A stretch of DNA of 64,000 bases from Lunularia cruciata (lineage: Eukaryota > Streptophyta > Marchantiopsida > Lunulariales > Lunulariaceae): contig OX419755.1 of assembly GCA_948567375.1 (NCBI GenBank), positions 84,884,245-84,948,244 of the forward strand. Direction: 5' to 3'. Under the pieces are notes generated by a model. It had not been told where the DNA came from, searched no databases, and was given only the letters and a program-made list of their open reading frames with translations. This document shows, in pieces, positions 44,240 through 59,200 of this stretch; within the stretch, counting starts at the first letter, position 1, and every line of letters begins with the position of its first letter. Both the position numbers and the translations under genes were made by a program.

Positions 44240-47200
44240 ATGGCGACGCAGGCTGTCGTTGCGCACAATTTGTACGAAGCAGCAACTCAACCGCACGAAG
44301 ATGCCTACACTTTTTTGGAGTTCAATACCCAGGGGGATGATTTTGATTACCCGGAGTTTACAGAGCTGAGCCAACCTGCAAGGCCATCCGTGTGGACCGA
44401 TAGCTCGGTACTTTCGGTTGCAGGAGAGGACTCGGACCTGGTGGTAGGGCAAAGTGAGCTAATAAAGTCGGTAGGAGATGTCGTTGTGGAGTCGAAACCG
44501 AGTAGCCAGACAACTGTTGGGGCCTTAACTTCAGGGATAGGCGAGTTGAGTTTTGATGATCCGGGGGACGATGATATACACGACTTTTCCAAGAGAGATC
44601 TTCCGGAACATGCTTGTAAATATTGCGGGATACATAATCCAGCGTGCATAGTTCGGTGCAACGTTCCTTCATGCAGAAAATGGTTTTGCAATTCACGTGG
44701 CAATACATCTGGCTCCCATATTGTTAACCATTTGGTAGGCTTCTGTCTCCTTACAAGATTCCTGCACTAGTTGCAGTGGTGTTAGAGTTTTAGGCAACTT
44801 CGCCGTGTCGGTTAGTTTTTCAATTTTTTAGGGTTTTAGGTTTTCGGAGCGTTAATTCGTTGAAACACGTGGCTCTCTGTTAGGTTGGTTTCTACCGTGT
44901 GTGTTTCCAAAACTGGATCAGAGTTTGTTTTAAAAGTACCAGCCAGAGTGCCTTTTGGGTCAAGCGCGATACAATCTGGGTCTTTAGCAGTTAAGGTCGT
45001 TGTCATTGTTCAACGTGCGAGACTACTCGGATTGATATTTTAGCACACGAGATTTTAACCTTTCTTATTCTGAATCTGTGCATTCGTTACGTACTGTATA
45101 TTTGAATGCCTCATAATTTATTTTCTAGGGTGAATCGTTGTTATCTACCTGAGGCCGATGTGAGGGAAAAGTATGTTGGGAAATAAAGGTGTGGCTGTAC
45201 GAAGGCACCGACGGTGCCCGTGAGCAATCTTGGCCATCGTTACCGAGATAACAGTCACATGAACTGGACAATCATCAAGCGCCTGAGCATTTTAACATCT
45301 GTAGAGGGGTTGTTTCGAACCTTTATGAGCTCACCTTTATCAAGTCCAGTATTGTCGTCATATTTGCTGAAGGCATGTTAATTAACAAGTCATTGAGAAA
45401 GTCCAAAGGCTTAGAGGAGTTTATGCAAGATCCTCACTGAATTACGCACTTTTTTCGGTACATAATCAATGTGCAGGTCCGTGCCAAGCACAAGGAGGTC
45501 TGCCTTCATAAAGATAGCCCACTTGGAGAAACGATATTAGAGTGCTACAATTGCGGATGCCGAAACGTCTTCTTGTTAGGGTTTATTCCCGCCAAGTCAG
45601 AAAGCGTCGTGGTGTTACTATGTCGGGAACCTTGCTTGAGTGTAAATGGTTTGAAGGACATGAACTGGGATCTTAGTTCCTGGTTACCCCTTATCGATGA
45701 TCGATGCTTCCTGGAGTGGCTTGTCAAGGTGAGCCAGCATCTCCTTTCTCTGATTTCTGCATCTTCCACTTTTTAGGTCACCTGCGTTCCTGTTCTCGAG
45801 GTCAATTTGGGCTTTCGGAATCTGTACTCCATCATGTCTTATCGACATGGGGGACAGAAAGCCTAAGTTTTACTGCTTTGTGTGTCATTGCGACGTAAGA
45901 AAATCGCTGAAGACACATTTGCTTCTTTAGTCAAAATATCGAGCTCCCTGTTATTTATTTTTGGCTATCCTGCCGCAAAATCAAGCAAAGCTCACTCTAA
46001 ATCCTCATGGTTCTGCTAAACTTTAAGCTCCGGTACGTATGAGATTTCCTGGATTCCTCTGCTACGTCAGTTGAACTCGTGGAAGCATTGTGGACCCGCA
46101 ATTTTCATCCTCATGTGTGGAGATTTTTGGTGGCCTTGTCCAGGTTCCATCAGAACAGGAACAGCTTAGGGCTCGTCAAATAAGCGCTCAGCAAATAAAC
46201 AAGGTTGAAGAGTTGTGGAAAACCAGCCCTGAGGCCACACTTGAGGACTTGGAGAAGCCTGGTGTGGATGATGAACCACTACCTGTGGTCCACAAGTATG
46301 AAGATGCGTATCATGTGAGTTCCCAATCTTAGAGACGACTTCCTTCTACTATATATGTAGAAGTCTGGGGTTTCTAAGTGCCATTTACTCGCCTTTCATT
46401 TGATGATGTTTCTTCTCTATATATATGCAGGTGTTTCAATATGTTTGCTTCGATTATGCCATTGCTGTAGGTTACCTTCGATGCATTCTAACTTAGGGAT
46501 TTAATACTACTCTAGCGTTGCGTATCATGTACATCTTGCTTAACGATCTTTTGCACCTCATGAGTTCTGGATAACCCGTTCCCAGAACGGCATCTGTTCT
46601 CGTATACCTATATATGTAGAAGTCTGGGGGGTCAGTTTTTCTGACTGGTCCCCTGGTCAGCAACTTTACAACTTCAGTAATCTCTCTTATGCCTGCAGAT
46701 ATATATTTGTCTTCTGGATACAAGTTACACTTCCCTATTTAAGTATGGCTGCAGCCTTAAGTCAGTTAGCACTAAGACATATTGGAATTGTCTAGCGTAT
46801 AGTGTACGGTCTGATAGTGGCTGCAGTAACAGTATCATTGTACCTGAAGCGCTTAAGAACACGTTCTGTTTTGACCTTACTGGTGTTTCTCTGCAGTATC
46901 AAAACGTCTTTGCACCTCTGGTGAAGTTGGAGGCCGACTACGATAAGGTGAGTAGGTGTGTTCTATGGACTATCAGGTTGAGGATGGGAATGGTTCTGTG
47001 TCTGGCCGGGTTTTAGGCTAAAGGAATTGAAAGGTGTGTCTTGTGCAGAGGACTTGTTGGCTCGACGAAAGGTCAGAGAAACATACTTCAGTAATGCTTA
47101 GGTGAATGTGAACTATGACAAACAACGACCCACTGAGTGAAAAGTTGAACGTATCAGTTGAGTCTCAAATCGTAATGGTATTAGGTCCTTGGTCAAAGTA

Positions 47201-50200
47201 TTTTGCTGATTTCAAGACTCCATAAACTGCCTGTGCTCATGCTCTGCTTTCAGATGATGAAAGAGTCGCAAAGCAAGGATAACATCACTGTGCGCTGGGA
47301 CATTGGATTAAACAAGAAGCGTGTTGCCTACTTTGTCTTTCCTAAGGTTTGTCAAGCTTTCTCGCGTTTATGAAACTCTTTTTCAACGTCTTTACTTAAT
47401 GACTGACTTCAATGACTTTAGAGCAAGACTCTCTATTTTCCCACTAATTCGCGGCTATATTTTATACTTTACTAGCTAGTTTGCGGGAGCCCGACCTAGG
47501 GTTTAAAAAGAGCAGGAGCTCCCAAGCAGTGATACTGCTTGTGATGGGATAGAAAATCTATTATGACGGAGTATGAGGTTGGTCATAATCAAACAACCGG
47601 ATATCTTGACAATGTGGATCTTCCTCTCCACTGTGAGATTCAGGACACAATGTACTAATTGGGATGTTCTGGTCACAACAGGAGGATAATGAGCTTCGTC
47701 TAGTTCCAGGTGACGAACTAAGGCTACGGTACCCTGGAGATTCGACTCATTCTGCCTGGCAGTCAGTCGGACACGTGGTAGGAGACCTGGCACCTTCTCA
47801 GCACTGTTCCTTTTCTAGCTCTTAGTCGTTACGTTCTCTAGTGCTTCATAAATTTGCCGATGATCTTGGTTCATTCCGGTTGGCTTCGCCCTTCATGTTC
47901 ACAGATCAAGCTAACTGCACAAGAGGAGGTCGCTCTGGAACTTCGTGCTAGCCAGGTGATGAATTTATCTTTTAGATCAATCCGCACCTCGTTTGATCCA
48001 CTGAAGAAATTTCGTTCTGTTATGTCAAAGGATGGTTGTCTTGCCTGGGCCAAACTTCTGCTGAAACAATCCGGGCTATCCGTGCTTCCTCTAGACGAAG
48101 TCTGGAGCTCCTGCTTGTTCATGAATATTAGTTTTAAGGAAGCGACCACTATTGATAGACGTGTTGATTTGTTTCTAAGCTTCTTCTGCACTGTTCCATG
48201 CTTTTGTGGCCTGCAGGGTGTACCTATTGACGTGAATCACAACTTTAGTGTAGATTTTGTTTGGAAGAGCACTAGTTTTGACAGGATGCAGGCTGCTATG
48301 AAGACGTTTGCTGTGGACGAAACCAGTGTCAGTGGGTGGGTATTACTCACTTCGCCTTGATCATTTGTGGCGTTTTCAAAAAGATTTGGTCCGCCTCCTT
48401 GATGTTCTTATTAATCAAGGTCTTGATGGGTGTGTACTTTAGTTCATTTTTTTGAGAGAGGGGTAGTATTTAGTTCCTCAGGCTGTAACTTATTACAAAA
48501 GATGGGTTTGACCTCTTGCGTCTATAGTGTTCCTACCTGACTCCAGCCCACGTTTTTAATTTGTATCGTTCGTGCACTGCTACTGGCAGTCTTTTACATA
48601 GCGTTTCCTATTTCTTGCAGTAGTTTGCATAGAGTTCTTGATTTCACGTTTGTTTACTAGTCTGTTAGCCTCTGCTTCAAGTTACATTCGATGCATTCTA
48701 CCTTATGGATCTCACCATTCTAGCATTGTGAATCATGTACTTCTTGCTTACCAATCATTTGCACTTCATGAGTTCTGGATGATCCGTTCCCAGAACGGCT
48801 TCTGCTCTCATATAGCTATATATACCTCGTATACCAATATATACCTCGTTCTTTGATATGCACACCATTTGCACGAAATGAGTTTTGGATCCCCCGGTTT
48901 TAGAACGGCTTCTGCTCTCATGTCTGAATATATACCTCGTTCTTTGAAACTCGGTATGAGGGGTACTGACAATTGCTCAGCTACTTTGGCACTGCGTGAG
49001 GCACTGATGAAGTCGCAGGTGTTTTCGTGAAGGCTTATTATGGCCGTCTTCTGCTTCCCTTCTGCTTCCCTTTGCTGTTTAGCATCTCAGGACTCAAGCG
49101 TCCGTAGCGCTTGTTGCGATATACTTTATATCCTGTCCTATTTCGCTTCGCTCTTGCTAACCTGTTACACTTCGACAGGTTTCTGCAGCCACACCATCCG
49201 ATAGCTCTCGCATTGTTCCACTCCATTACCCAGCCAATTCCCTCCCTATCAACTTTCCTTCGCTCTTTGCCTGATTCCTGGGTTCAACCTCTCGTGTATA
49301 CAGTGTTCCTACCCAACTCCAGCCCACGTTTTGAATTTTTATCGTTCATGCACTGCTTACTGGCAGTGTTTTACATTGCGTCTCCTATTTCTCACAATTG
49401 TTTGCATAGAGTTCTCGATTTCACAGTTGTTTACTAGTCTGTTAGCCTTATGTTATTCTCATGTTGTTTCAATTATGCCTTTGCTTCAAGGTATATTCGA
49501 TGCATTCTACCTTATGGATACTATTCTAGCATTGTGAATCTATACATCTTGCTTACCAATCATTTGCACTTCATGAGTTCTGGATAACCCGTTCTTAGAA
49601 TGGCTTCTGTTCTCACTTCATGAGTTCTGGATAACCCGTTCTTAGAACGGCTTCTGTTCTCATATACCGATATACCTCGTTCTTTGAACGGCTTCTATTC
49701 TCATTTCCCAATATATACCTCGGTCATTACTCCTATAGGCTTGCATACCATGCAGTTGTACGGGAGTTCTACTTGACTTCTGGACTTGTATATATACAGT
49801 CTACGACTAATTTTCTGCCATGTAGTCTTAGAGGGTTTGCTTCTGGACACGTGGGCCCACCTTGTCCATCACTTCATCCGGGGCAGATTTTGCCTCTTTT
49901 CTTTACTTTTTCCTGCGGTGCTCTAGGTCCTTTCATGCTTTTCCTTCCTTTCATGCTTCTCTGTTCTTTCTTTCTTACACTTCGCCTTTGCTTTTCTTGT
50001 TTGAGTAGGCTCGCCCCTTCCCTTGCAGCGCTGGTGTTTCTTGGTCCCCTCTCGTATTAATCATGAACCTTTGCTTGACAATTTCTCATTGCTGTGTCCT
50101 GGATTTTCTCTCTACTTATGGATGTTTGTGATTTCAGGGATCCATCAGGTAGGTCTCGATTCCTTCCCTCCTCTTACTCATGTTGATTCATTTCTTTCTT

Positions 50201-53200
50201 GACTGGTTCTCACTATGCGGCTGAGACTCCTGCAAAACTTAGGTGCCTGCACTTCTGCTTGCTCTTTCTTTCCACGCTTCCACTTCTGTTCTTCTGTTTT
50301 TTAACATTCCCATTACTTATGAGAGGCACTTTAGGGGAGCAACCGTGTTTGCCTTGGCACTCATGAGTTTTCGAGCAGAAAGTAGGTACGAGGGGTACTG
50401 ACACTTGCTCAGCACCTTTGGCACTTAGTGAGGCACTGATGAAGTCGCATGTGTTTTCGTGGAGGTTTACTATGGCCGCCTTCTGCTTCCCTTTGCTGTT
50501 TAGTGTCTCAGGACTCAAGTGTCCATAGCGCTTGTTGCAATATACTTTATATCCTGTCCTCTTTCGCATCGCTCCCCTTACCCTGTTACACTTCAATATG
50601 TCTCTGCAGCCACACCTCCATAAGCTCTCGCATGTTCCACTCCTCCATTCCCCAGCTAATTCCCTCCCTACAATTTTTCCTTTGCACTTTGCCTGATTCA
50701 TGGTTTAACCTCCTGTGTCTAGACTGTTCCTACCCGACTCCAGCCTATGTTTTAATTTTCATCATGCACGCACGGCTTACTGGTGGTCTATTACATAACA
50801 CTTTTTATTTCTCGCATTAGTTTGCATAGCTGTTATGGATTTCAAGTTCTTTACTAGTCCTTTAGATATATGTTATACTTAAACTGTTGCAATTATGCCT
50901 TTGCTTCAGGTTACATTCGATGCATTCTACTTTATGGATTTATCACTATTCTAGCATTGTGCATAAAGTACATCTTGGTTACCGATCATTTGCATTCATG
51001 AATTCTGGATCACCCTTTCCCAGGACGGCTTCTGCTCTCGTATACCTATATATATCTCGGTCATGCTTTGCCCTTTCACGAGATGCCCTCACTTTTTTCA
51101 GTGCTTTTATTTGCTTCTCTGTTTGCCTTTGTTTCGCCTTTTTGAGTTGCCTAGTCCTCTCCCGTGTAGCGCTGATGTTTCTTCGCTGATGTTTCTTGCC
51201 CCCTGTATCACTCATGCACCTTTGCTTCATTATTTCGCTTTGCTGTGTCCTGGATTTTCTCTCTACTACTGCATGTTGATTTCATAGATCGATCAGGTAT
51301 GTCTTGTCTTCTTCCCTCCTCTTACTCATGTGGATTCTTTTCTTTCTTGCCTGATACTCATTATGCGGTTGAGACTCCTGCGCTTATTTCTGTACCTACA
51401 CTTCTGCTTGCCCTTTATTTCCACATTTCCATTTCGGTTCTTCTGTTCTCTCGACATTCCCACTACTCATGAGCGGCACTTTAGGGAGCAACGGAGTTTG
51501 CCTTGGCACTCATGAGTTTTCGAGCAGAAACTGGTACGAGGGGTACTGATTTTTGGTCAGCTACTTCGGCACTGCATGAGGCACTGATGAAGTCGCAGGT
51601 GTTTTCATGGAGATTTACTATGGCCGCCTTCTGCTTCCCTTAGCTGTTTAGCGTCTCAGGACTCCAGCGTCCATACGGCTGGTTGTGATATACTCTACAT
51701 CTTGTCCTCCTACGCATCGCTCTCATTACCCTTTAACACTTCGACCCGTTTCTGCAGCCACATCATCCAAGAACTCTTGTTTTGTTCCACTCCTCTATTC
51801 CCCAGCTTCATTTCCTTCCCTAGTATTTTCCCCTTCGCTCTTTGACTGCTTCCTGCTTCGCCCTTTCGTGTCTACAGTGTTCCTACCCGACTCCAGCCCA
51901 CATTCTTCATCTTGGTTCATGCACTGCTTACGGGCGGGCTCTTACATCACGTTTCCTATTCCTTGCTATCGTTTGCATAGATGCTCTTAATTTCATGTTC
52001 TTTACTAGTCCGTATGCCATTGGTTATTCTCAATTTGTTTCAATTATGCTTTTGCTGCAGGTTACATTCGATGCATTTTACCTTAGGGATTTCACACTAC
52101 TCTAGCATTGTGATTCATGTGCATATTGCTTATGCAATCATTTGCACTTCATGAGTTCTGGATAACCCGTTCTAGGAATGGCTTCTGTTCTCATATACCA
52201 ATATATACCTCGGTCATTATTTAACACTCCTCTAGCATTGTGATTCATGTACATATTGCTTATCGATCATTTGCACTTCATGAGTTCTGTATAACCCGTT
52301 CTGGAATGGCTTCTGTTCTCGTATACCTATATACCTTGGTATATAGGTATACCATTATTTCATTATCTCATTATTTCATTGCTTCCATATGCATGTTTTT
52401 GTTTCGGTCCTAAGTGGGTTCTGGATCCTCCTTTGGGTTAGTGGAGCAGTCGTTCACGGAACGGGGGGATCAGGATCCATACGTTAAATATCTCCATCAG
52501 GCATTGACCCACTAATCGGGGATGGTTATTTTATAACGTTAAAAAATAGCTCGAAGGAGCAATACCCCGCCGCATTCTGAGCATTGTCGAATTTGTACTG
52601 TAGTTACATCTACCATCGTCTTTTGGGACACGAAGTGGAGCTGCAGACAGTTCGCAACACACTGCCTCGACGATTCGGAGCACCTGGTTTACCTGAACTA
52701 AATGCGTCACAGGTATGGACAATGATGTGTTGATTGTTGGAAGTACGGAACTTTTCTGTCTATTCACGTATGTGAAACCGAGTTCCCGTCACCGGTGTCG
52801 CATTTCACTCTGAATTTTTCTTATTGACGCCTACTTTCGGATTTGTCTTTCCGGTTGATACACGATATATTTCTTCTACCGCCTTCCAATCTGACCACTC
52901 ACTTTCGTTTTCATCCAGGTGTACGCTGTGAAGAGCGTTCTGCAAAAGCCAGTCAGTCTTATCCAGGGTCCTCCCGGAACAGGAAAAACTGTAACATCTG
53001 CGGCAATAGTCTACCATCTTGCAAAGCAAGGCCAGGGTCAGGTACTAAGACAGTCGTTAGTTTGCTCTGCTATATCCTCTGCTCTGCTGTATACTAGGAC
53101 GCGCTGCTCTACGCTGCGAGTCACACGTGTGTTATTAGGAGGGTACTTATTGGAAGGGTACTTCCATTCACACACACGTCTTTTAGGCGTGTATTTCCAG

Positions 53201-56200
53201 TTTAGAGAGTCCTCCATCTGTCTTTGGTTTCCATTCCCCGTGTAGATCCCTATCTCGGTAATGTACAATCATCGGAAATTACTTCTCAATCACAATGTCA
53301 GAGACATGTCCTGTCCATTACGTGGGTATGAATACGTGTTCAAGTGACGGGATTATTCATCGGTACTATCTGAGTAATCGGCTCGTCATTACACGGAACC
53401 CTAATCTTACCGTTCTAATTATCTTCTTGTTTCAGGTACTGGTATGTGCACCTAGTAATGTGGCAGTTGATCAACTTGCAGAGAAAATCAGTGCCACTGG
53501 TCTGAAGGTATCCTCCATGAGACGATTCCCAGCATCTGTCGCCCATATGTATTTGCGTAGAACGGGCGCATTGGAGCTGTCTCCTGGAGCTTATGAACTA
53601 GATAGCAGATTCTGCAATGCACTCATGTAATTCCGCAATTTCATGTAATCAGTTGATGATCCGCTGCTGTCTATGTTTCCAGGTTGTCAGACTCTGTGCC
53701 AAATCTAGAGAGGCTGTGAGCTCCCCTGTTGAGCACTTAACTTTGCACTATCAGGTACAAACCTAACTCTTTTCCACAATAGTAGTTAACCACGACGAAA
53801 GGGATCTCCAATTTCGGGACTTATTAAGAATGGTTCCCACTTTGGGGATACCCATTTCCTCTACCAACTCACCTTGAGGTCTTTCGCTTTTGTTGTTTCT
53901 ATTTCCAGAACGGGCTCAATGGTCGAAGTTACGTAAAGTTAAATCTTAAAGAGTTTGAGTTACCTTGAAGCTTTCTCAGGCTTCTAGATATGTAGCTCCC
54001 AGATTTGGTTCGTTGTGAATTCGAGAAAGGAAGCTGACACATTTCGGCACTCATCCTATCAGGTGAGGCATCTGGATACGTCTGACAAAAGCGAGCTACA
54101 TAAGCTGCAACTTTTGAAAGATGAGCAGGGTAAGTTTCACGCGATTCTTTGTGCGTTTGTAGGATTAGTTTTTCTAGATCATCATGAAGGTATGATTAGC
54201 GAATTTTACTGTTGACTTCAGCACTATGGGGAGAAGAAATGCATTTGGTCGATACTTCAATCCTCGAGTCTTAGTCCTGAAGTGTTATCGCATAGCCTGA
54301 AAACCTGCTCAGGTTTCCACAGAATCGAAGGAGGCCTAACTAATTCATTTGAAGCCTATCTTGACCCTTATTCAGTGTAGCAAGTTAAACTTGTGGCAGA
54401 CGCGGAGGTTGTCTTAAAAAGCGAGGCCTGCTTGCTCGGAGAGTACAGATCTGGCCACCTTATTGTAGTCTTAACGTAGTACTTGAGATATACATCAAGA
54501 ATACACGGTACTCATACACAGCTTCTTCGGGTTCAGGAAACTTAGGAAGATTTCTTGCTTTACATTTAGCTGCTCTATGAAATGAAGATTGATGAAATCT
54601 AATACATTGACTAATCATCAAAGATAATTGTTTTACAGTAATCTCGCTTGCAGGTATACACTAACAGAGGAGCTTGCTTGCCTCTAGGTGTGAATGACGG
54701 TTATGAGGGATTTACTGCTTGTACCTCGTCGTGTCTTGTCCAGTCGATGTCAAGTGGGTATTTGAACCGTGCTCTAACCAACGGGTTCCATATTCAAGCA
54801 CTCAATGTACATTAAGAAATTAAACATGCGCTGCCTTGAACTTGAGCAGGGGAACTATCGAGTGCGGATGAGAAGAAGTACAAGGCTTTGAAGCGAGCAA
54901 CTGAACGAGAAATTACGCAAAGTGCGGATGTAATATGCTGCACCTGCGTGGGTGCTGGTGATCCACGATTGTCCAATTTTAGATTTCGCCAGGTATAATA
55001 TTCAAAGATATAGGAGCCCTTTGGCGTTCAGATATATTTAGCCACGTTATGACATGAATATTGATAAAATCTATCACCCTCTAACTAATCACAAAAGAAT
55101 AATCGATGATTATTCTTTCGTGGCATTAATCCTCGATTGCAGGTACAAACTAACAGGAGAGCTTGCTCACCACTAAGCGTCAATGATGTTTGAGAGAATT
55201 ACCTCTTACAAGTCATTCACTATGTCAATGTCTTGTCCAGTCTTACGGGGGCATAAGACCGCGTTCTATATATATATAGGTATATATATAGGTATATAGG
55301 TATTCCCCTTTGCTGTTTAGCGTCTCAGGACTCAAGCGTCCATAGCGCTTGTTGTGATATACTTTATATCCTGTCCTTTTTCGCTTCGCTCTCTTTACCC
55401 TGTTACACTTCGACAGGTTTCTGCAGCCACACCATCCTATAGCTCTCGAATTGTTCCACTCCTCCATTCCCCAGCTAATTCCCTCCCTATTATTTTTCCT
55501 TCGCCCTTTGCCTGATTCATGGGACCTCTTGTGTATACCGTGTTCCTACCCGACTCCTTTGTGTTTTCATTTTTATCATTCATGCACTGCTTACTGGCAG
55601 TCTTGTACATAGCGTTAACTATTTCTCGCAGTTGTTTGCATAGAGTTCTCAATTTCATGGTGGTTTACTAGCCTGTTAGCCATATGTTATTCTCAATTTG
55701 TTTCAATCATGGCTTTGCTTCAAGTTACATTCGATGCATTCTACCTTATGGATTTCGCACTATTCTAGCATTGTCAATTATGTACATTTTACTTATCGAT
55801 CATGTGCACCTCATGAGTTCTGAATAACCCGTTCCCAGAACGGCATCTGTTCTCGTATACCTATATACCTATATATACGCTGAATTGCTGCTCTCGATTT
55901 CACGTTCTTTACCGTCCATTGGCAGTACGGTATTCTCAATTTCTTGCACTTATGCCTTTGCTGCAGGTTATTTTCGATGCATTTTACATTAAAGCTTTAA
56001 TACTACTCTAGCATTGTGATTCGTGTACATGTTGTTTATCGGATATGTGCACTTCATGAGTTCTGGATAACCCGTTCTGGGAACGGCTTCTGCTCTCATA
56101 TACCAATAGACCTATAGATACAGTCAATTGCTGTAGGTTACCTTGCTCTCATATACCAATAGACCTATAGATACAGTCAATTGCTGTAGGTTACCTTCGA

Positions 56201-59200
56201 TGCATTCTAACTTAGGGATTTAATACTACTCTCGCGTTGCGTATCATGTGCATCTTGCTAACCGATCTTTTGCACCTCATGAGTTCTCGATAACCCGTCC
56301 CGAGAACGGCATCCGTTCTCGTGTACCTATATATACAGTCAATATATGACACTTCGCTCCTTCTCAGCTTAGAGACCATCCACTTTCTTCCCCTTCGCTC
56401 CAGCTCACATTTGTTGTTTTGCTTCATGGTTCCCATACATGTGTTCTACACAGTCTGTCAGTTTCAGTTCTCTTGAATGGTTTAGTTTTGACTCGTGGGT
56501 CTTCAATTACAGCTTGTTTATTTCACTACATGCTTTACTTAGCGCTGATGTATATCTGTTCTCTACTGTTGAGCAGGATATAGTGATATTGCGTTTGTGC
56601 TTAACCTCGCATTTAATCTGTTAGATTCTTTACCTTATTTAGGGTTTCATTGCTCATCTCGATTTGCACACATCATGTTTACGTTTCATATGCACACCTT
56701 TTGCACGTAATGAGTTTTGGATCCCTCGTTCTTAGAACGGCTTCTGCTCTCATATCTGAATATACAGTCAATATATGAGCCTTTCGGTTTTAAGTTTTAA
56801 TGAACTCATTTTGACATAGAGCATACTGGGTTAAATCCCCTTACTTGTACGATGACTTTTGCTTTACTTGTAGCCGGGCCATTACATGATCAATGATACA
56901 AACAATTACACTTCGACAAACGAGGATGCGTTTCACTATTTACTTATACTCGCTTGCAGATACGCATTAACGGGAGAGCTTGCTTACTACCATGTGTGAG
57001 TGTTGGTTGTGAGAGATTTACTTCTCATATCTGGCTCACATTGGCATGTCTCGTCCAGCCTTACGTGGGTATAGAACCGTGTTCAAACGAACATGTTCAG
57101 TATTCATATACATTATACGAGCGTCAATTCGCCTTCATTGATAGTTATGACGATCTTTACCGAGATACCAGCATATGCCAGGGTCAGTCAGTATTGTCAG
57201 ACGTACGTATGGAACCGTGTTGTTCACAACGGGTTCTGTATTTCATTATGCAATACATGAGCCTCATTTCTCAAATATACGAGCCTCAATTTGCCGCATA
57301 AAGAACTAGCTCATTGTTTTGCCTCCAGTTGTAACTGGCTCATTTGTTTTGCCGGAACGTGGAATGTGATTTGGGGAAGTTGTCTCCTCTCCACTTCTAA
57401 GTTGTTCTGAAGATGCTGAATATATTTGTGAAAGCTGTGGTAAAGAATAGCGGGACTGCTGGCTAGGCGCTAGTTCTGCCTCTCATGATCATTATCCTCT
57501 TGTATATTTCAGGTGTTGATAGATGAATCAACCCAAGCAACAGAACCAGAATGTTCTATTCCTCTAGTCCTTGGTTGCAAGCAGGTATCCTTTTCCTTTC
57601 ATATTGAGCAGCTTATACACAGACTGCATCTCGTGACCCTCGGTTTCAGTTTGATGCCAGGTGTTTCTGATGTTAAAGACTGAACTACTGTAGCTCGATT
57701 GTTGAATCTTGACGTGGTTACATTTAAATTTACTCTTTGCAAGAATTTATCTCTTAAAGTAGATAGATTCTCTCAACTGCTAGACGTGGTCTGTAATGGA
57801 TACAGAGTCTAACCTCTGCTGCAAGTAATTTAAAGTTTTAAGTTAGTATTCAGATAAAATTTTGTGCCCTGTCATTGTCGGTACAGGTTGTGTTGGTTGG
57901 AGACCACTGTCAGCTCGGCCCTGTGATAATGTGCAAGAAAGCAGCGCGTGCTGGTCTGTCTCAGTCTCTATTTGAGCGCCTTGTTGTGCTTGGGGTGAAG
58001 CCCATTCGATTACAGGTACATAATCCGAGTTCTTTCTCGTCAAAAGAGAGGCCCATTTCCATTTGACTAGAGGCGAATACGCCCCGTAAATTCTTTTATT
58101 ATGTGTTTTTCAGGCAATCGTCTTGCTTAAATTCCGGCGTCAACTGTATACATTCACTCAAAGTATAGTTCCCTTATGCTTGCCATGCTATCAGTTATTC
58201 TAACTGTGCTATCGGTTATCCAGTTAGAATCCTCGATATTTTGTAGAAACGAATTTCTCTTTACGATGTTGACAGAGTTTGTCGAGTGGACCAAAAGGTT
58301 AAGTTTTATGTGAAGGCTGTTTTGAGATCGACTCAAATCGTAATGAATAAGCGTCAAGATACTGGTTCTAAAGAGATACAGTTTTGATTTCTATGGTGGG
58401 TTCAGGTGCAATATCGCATGCATCCATGTTTATCCGAGTTCCCTTCAAACAATTTCTATGAAGGAACACTACAGAATGGTGTTACAATGAATCAGAGGTT
58501 GTCACAAGGAATAGATTTTCCCTGGCCTGTCCCCAACAGGCCTATGTTCTTCTATGTGCAGGTAATTCTTTGGACCTCTTTGTTTGCAACTCCTGTGAAT
58601 TCGCTCTTGTCATGTTTTTGAAGTTTCTGACATTATTAATGTGTTTCATCTCAGATGGGACAAGAGGAAATAAGTGCCAGTGGCACGTCGTACTTGAATC
58701 GGACGGAGTCGGCAAATGTTGAGAAAATCGTCACCACTTTCTTGAAGAGTGGGGTCAATCCAAGTCAGGTATGATTGGAAACTCAACGTGTATGCTCTGC
58801 TTGCGCAGTCTTCCTGTCATCATCTTAAGTCAAAGATTTGCTGTCATCTGCAGTTTGAACGTGTTCTGAACGCCGAGTGTTTTGCAGATTGGTGTGATTA
58901 CCCCATATGAAGGTCAACGAGCTTACATTGTAAATCACATGGCAAGGAATGGCTCCCTTCGACAACAACTATATAAAGAAATCGAGGTATAGGACGCAGA
59001 AAAGCATCTTGAGCTTTATGAAGCAGAGGTGTCCCTCTCCGTATAGTAGAGAACCTATACAGATGCTCATTTCAAGTTTTTGATTTTATTAACTATATAA
59101 GTGGTGCCTCGGGATGTTTACCAGGTCGCAAGCGTCGATTCCTTCCAAGGTAGAGAGAAGGATTACATTATTTTGTCCTGTGTGAGGAGCAATGAACATC

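Noticed and set aside
50213-50701. Minus-strand ORF of 162 codons in intron 8, with relatives near 49,038-49,226 and 55,243-55,658
   Set aside because: The similarity between these ORFs follows from the DNA repeat; frames start and stop at arbitrary points and no domain is recognisable.
48336-57512. CRISPR-like array or tandem satellite in UPF1 introns
   Set aside because: Spacing is irregular, units are hundreds of bases long, and this is a plant gene with spliced introns; it is a dispersed or locally amplified repeat.
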